From NCBI GenBank assembly GCA_011773575.1, contig WVXJ01000104.1:72243-86991 (forward strand): a DNA stretch of 14,749 bases, read 5' to 3'. The DNA is from Armatimonadota bacterium (lineage in GTDB: Bacteria > Armatimonadota > Hebobacteria > Hebobacterales > WVXJ01). Of the stretch, positions 12,633 to 14,749 are shown in pieces. Below the pieces are notes generated by a model. That model saw only the letters and a program-made list of their open reading frames with translations. It searched no databases and was not told the origin of the DNA. A program made the position numbers and the translations under genes. Numbering within the stretch: the stretch's first letter is position 1; each line of letters opens with the position of its first letter.

Positions 12633-14749
12633 GTGGCCCCGCGCAGCTCGTCTTTTGTTCATCTCCACATCCATTCTGAATACTCGCTCCTCGATGGTAC
12701 CTGCCGGCTTCGCGACCTCGCCAATAGAACCGCGGAATTGGGCCTTCCCGCGGTGGCGCTCACGGATCACGGAGTGCTTTATGGTCTCATCCCCTTTCAG
12801 CAAGCGTGTCAAGAAGCACATGTGAAGCCCATCTTCGGCTGTGAAGTCTATCTGGGATCAGGCAGCCGCCTGGAGCGCTCCGGCAAGCCCACCAATGAGT
12901 TGCGCCACCTGCTGCTATTGGCGCAGAACCAGGAAGGTTATCGCAATCTTCTCAGGATCGTCTCTGCCGCCCACCTGGAAGGCTTCTATTATAAGCCCCG
13001 CATTGATAGAGAACTGCTTTCTCGGCACCACGAGGGATTGATAGCCGTCTCCGCCTGTCTGCAAGGCGAGATTCCTAATCTACTGCTCCAGGAACAGAAA
13101 GAAGCCGCCCGCAAACTGGCAGGCGAGTATCGGGAGATCATGGGCGCGGAGAACTTCTATCTTGAACTCATGGATCACGGTATTCCCGCGCAGAAGAGAG
13201 TGAACCCGCTGCTGGTGGAACTCGCCCGCGAGATGGAGATTCCCCTGGTGGCGACCAATGATGTTCACTATCTGCGGCAATCCGATGCCGAGGCCCATGA
13301 TGTGCTGCTCTGTATACAGACCAACTCCGCCAGGGATGATCCCAAGCGGCTGCGTTTCCATGGGGATCAGTTCTACTACAAGACGCCGGAGGAGATGGAG
13401 GCGCTTTTCTCAGAGACGCCGGAGGCTTTGTCGAACAGCCTGCGGATTGCAGAGAGGTGTGATGTCACCATACCCACGGGCGGGATGATTCTGCCTGAGT
13501 ATCCGGTGCCGGAAGGGCACACAATGGATTCCTATCTGCGGCAGATGTGCCTGGAGAGGCTTCCTCAGCGCTTCCCGAACCCGAAGCCGGAACTGAAACG
13601 CAGGCTGGAAAAGGAACTGGGTATCATCTCCAAGCGGGGTTTGGCCGCCTTCTTGCTCATAGCCTGGGATTTGATGGAATTTGCCCGCAAGAACGATATC
13701 CTGGTGGGGCCAGGGCGAGGCTCCGCGCCTGGCGCGCTGGTGTTGTATGTCCTGGGAGTGACCGAAGTCAATCCCATCCGCTTCGGGCTTCCCTTTGAGC
13801 GCTGGACGAACCTGGAGCGCATCTCACTGCCTGATATTGACTGTGATTTTGAGCCCGCCCGCCGCGAAGAGGTTATCGAGTATGCGGTGACCCGGTACGG
13901 ACCGGAGCGGGTCGCGCAGATAATCACCTTTGGAACGATTGGGGCGAGACAGGCGCTGCGAGACGCGGGCCGGGTGCTGCGGGTGCCGATTCCGGAGGTG
14001 GACAGGATCTGCAAGCGGATCGGGCCCATGCAGTCACTCTCTGAATTCCTGGGCGAGGACGCGGAGATGCGTGAGGAGGTGGAGAGCAATCCCTCTCTGC
14101 ACAAACTGATGGACACCGCGCGCACCATCGAAGGGCTGGCTCGACACGCCTCCACACATGCCGGAGGGGTGGTGATTTCCCGGGAGCCTTTGACTGAACT
14201 CGTCCCTCTCCAGCGGATTATAGGCGGGAATGGAGCAAAGGAGGGCCGTAAGGAGGCAAAAGACGAGAAGGTCCCCTTGCGGGTGATGACACAGTTCGAT
14301 ATGGACTCCATCTCCGCGGTGGGAATTCCCAAGATGGACGTGCTGGGGCTGCGCACACTTGGGGTATTGAGGGAGACCTTGAGGCTGGTGGAGAAGAGCC
14401 GAGGGTTGAAACTCGATTTGGCCTCACTTCCACTGGATGACCGCACCACCTTTGCACTTCTGGGCCGGGGAGAGACGAATGGTCTGTTCCAGTTGGAATC
14501 CGCGGGAATGAAACAGGTGCTGTGTGACCTTCGCCCCGACCGCTTCGATGACATCGTGGCAGTGGTCGCCCTCTACCGTCCTGGCCCGATGGCGCAGATA
14601 CCCAATTATATCGCCGGCAAACACGGCAAGCGAGAGATCACCTATCTCCATCCCGCGCTGGAGCCGATCTTGGCGGAGACTTATGGGATCATCATCTATC
14701 AGGAACAGGTAATGGAGATTGCGCGGCAATTGGGCGGCTTCTCCATGGG
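12633..14749 (+). CDS. dnaE: DNA polymerase III alpha subunit (3' end outside window)
   Basis: The replicative polymerase catalytic subunit (C family) is present as 705 complete codons plus two bases and continues past the right edge. Translation starts at GTG 12633 after TAAGGAG (12619-12625) with 7-base spacing. The PHP domain comes first: FVHLHIHSEYSLLDG (8-22), then LTDHG and NDVHY. The conserved His, Asp and Glu metal ligands appear to be kept, unlike in E. coli. The palm catalytic aspartates lie in PDIDCDF, D401 and D403, the same numbers as in E. coli, followed by the QIITFGTIGARQALRD segment. The third aspartate is D569 in KMDVLGLRTL. A roughly 17-residue Gly/Lys/Glu-rich insertion lies at 531-547 between the palm strands. 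The thumb and RPGP motif (ALYRPGPM) follow, and the window ends in the fingers region at IIIYQEQVMEIARQLGGFSMG. The gene appears intact within the window. Confidence 0.97.
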   Translation, partial: MAPRSSSFVHLHIHSEYSLLDGTCRLRDLANRTAELGLPAVALTDHGVLYGLIPFQQACQEAHVKPIFGCEVYLGSGSRLERSGKPTNELRHLLLLAQNQEGYRNLLRIVSAAHLEGFYYKPRIDRELLSRHHEGLIAVSACLQGEIPNLLLQEQKEAARKLAGEYREIMGAENFYLELMDHGIPAQKRVNPLLVELAREMEIPLVATNDVHYLRQSDAEAHDVLLCIQTNSARDDPKRLRFHGDQFYYKTPEEMEALFSETPEALSNSLRIAERCDVTIPTGGMILPEYPVPEGHTMDSYLRQMCLERLPQRFPNPKPELKRRLEKELGIISKRGLAAFLLIAWDLMEFARKNDILVGPGRGSAPGALVLYVLGVTEVNPIRFGLPFERWTNLERISLPDIDCDFEPARREEVIEYAVTRYGPERVAQIITFGTIGARQALRDAGRVLRVPIPEVDRICKRIGPMQSLSEFLGEDAEMREEVESNPSLHKLMDTARTIEGLARHASTHAGGVVISREPLTELVPLQRIIGGNGAKEGRKEAKDEKVPLRVMTQFDMDSISAVGIPKMDVLGLRTLGVLRETLRLVEKSRGLKLDLASLPLDDRTTFALLGRGETNGLFQLESAGMKQVLCDLRPDRFDDIVAVVALYRPGPMAQIPNYIAGKHGKREITYLHPALEPILAETYGIIIYQEQVMEIARQLGGFSM

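Noticed and set aside
13565..14554. Long open frame (329 codons) on the minus strand inside dnaE
   Set aside because: It is antisense to a clear DnaE reading frame, is Ser/Arg-rich as GC-rich shadows usually are, has no SD, and matches no family I know.
1..14749. CRISPR array, tRNA or rRNA genes, insertion sequences
   Set aside because: I looked for regular repeats and cloverleaf- or transposase-like signals and saw none; the only repeats are the short palindromes listed.

Overview
The window looks like ordinary chromosome from a GC-rich (high fifties percent by eye) free-living bacterium. The gene set is scpB, a D-Ala-D-Ala carboxypeptidase, rluB, rpmB, argS and dnaE, with sigma70-type promoters and Shine-Dalgarno (SD) starts. 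ScpB, the CBS-DUF1385 fusion, the four-cysteine L28 and a DnaE with an intact-looking PHP domain suggest a deep-branching Terrabacteria-type lineage, perhaps Armatimonadota or a neighbour. That placement is inference and is weak. There are 15 supported protein genes, two cut by the window edges, and no rRNA, tRNA or CRISPR that I can see.

Layout. 1-714 (minus, cut at the left edge) encodes a lipoprotein of unknown function. A 310-base gap holds a good promoter for a tight forward operon, scpB - dac - rluB (1025-3741), whose genes overlap by 38 and 53 bases. These act in chromosome segregation, cell-wall trimming and 23S rRNA modification. rluB runs 121 bases into the convergent rpmB (minus, 3621-3839). 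Next come a CBS-DUF1385 membrane protein starting with TTG, then argS (4039-6944).

6945-8997 looks accessory: a nested pair of small palindromic repeats, a hicB-hicA toxin-antitoxin pair with a 4-base overlap, a duplicated dyad motif, and a membrane-anchored PQQ-type beta-propeller protein. 9036-10230 holds a single-domain rhodanese (minus) and a SRPBCC/START-like protein (plus), separated by a 403-base intergenic region with a 13-base palindrome. A very strong hairpin at 10243-10273 separates these from an FAD-dependent dehydrogenase (10406-11794), which converges on a LysE-family exporter (minus). A strong promoter and a GTG start open dnaE, which is cut by the right edge.

I did not find a clear new multi-gene system. 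The points most worth a second look are the antisense rluB/rpmB overlap, the repeated dyad downstream of hicBA that brackets the -10 box of the next gene, the nested palindromic repeats, and the CBS-DUF1385 fusion.
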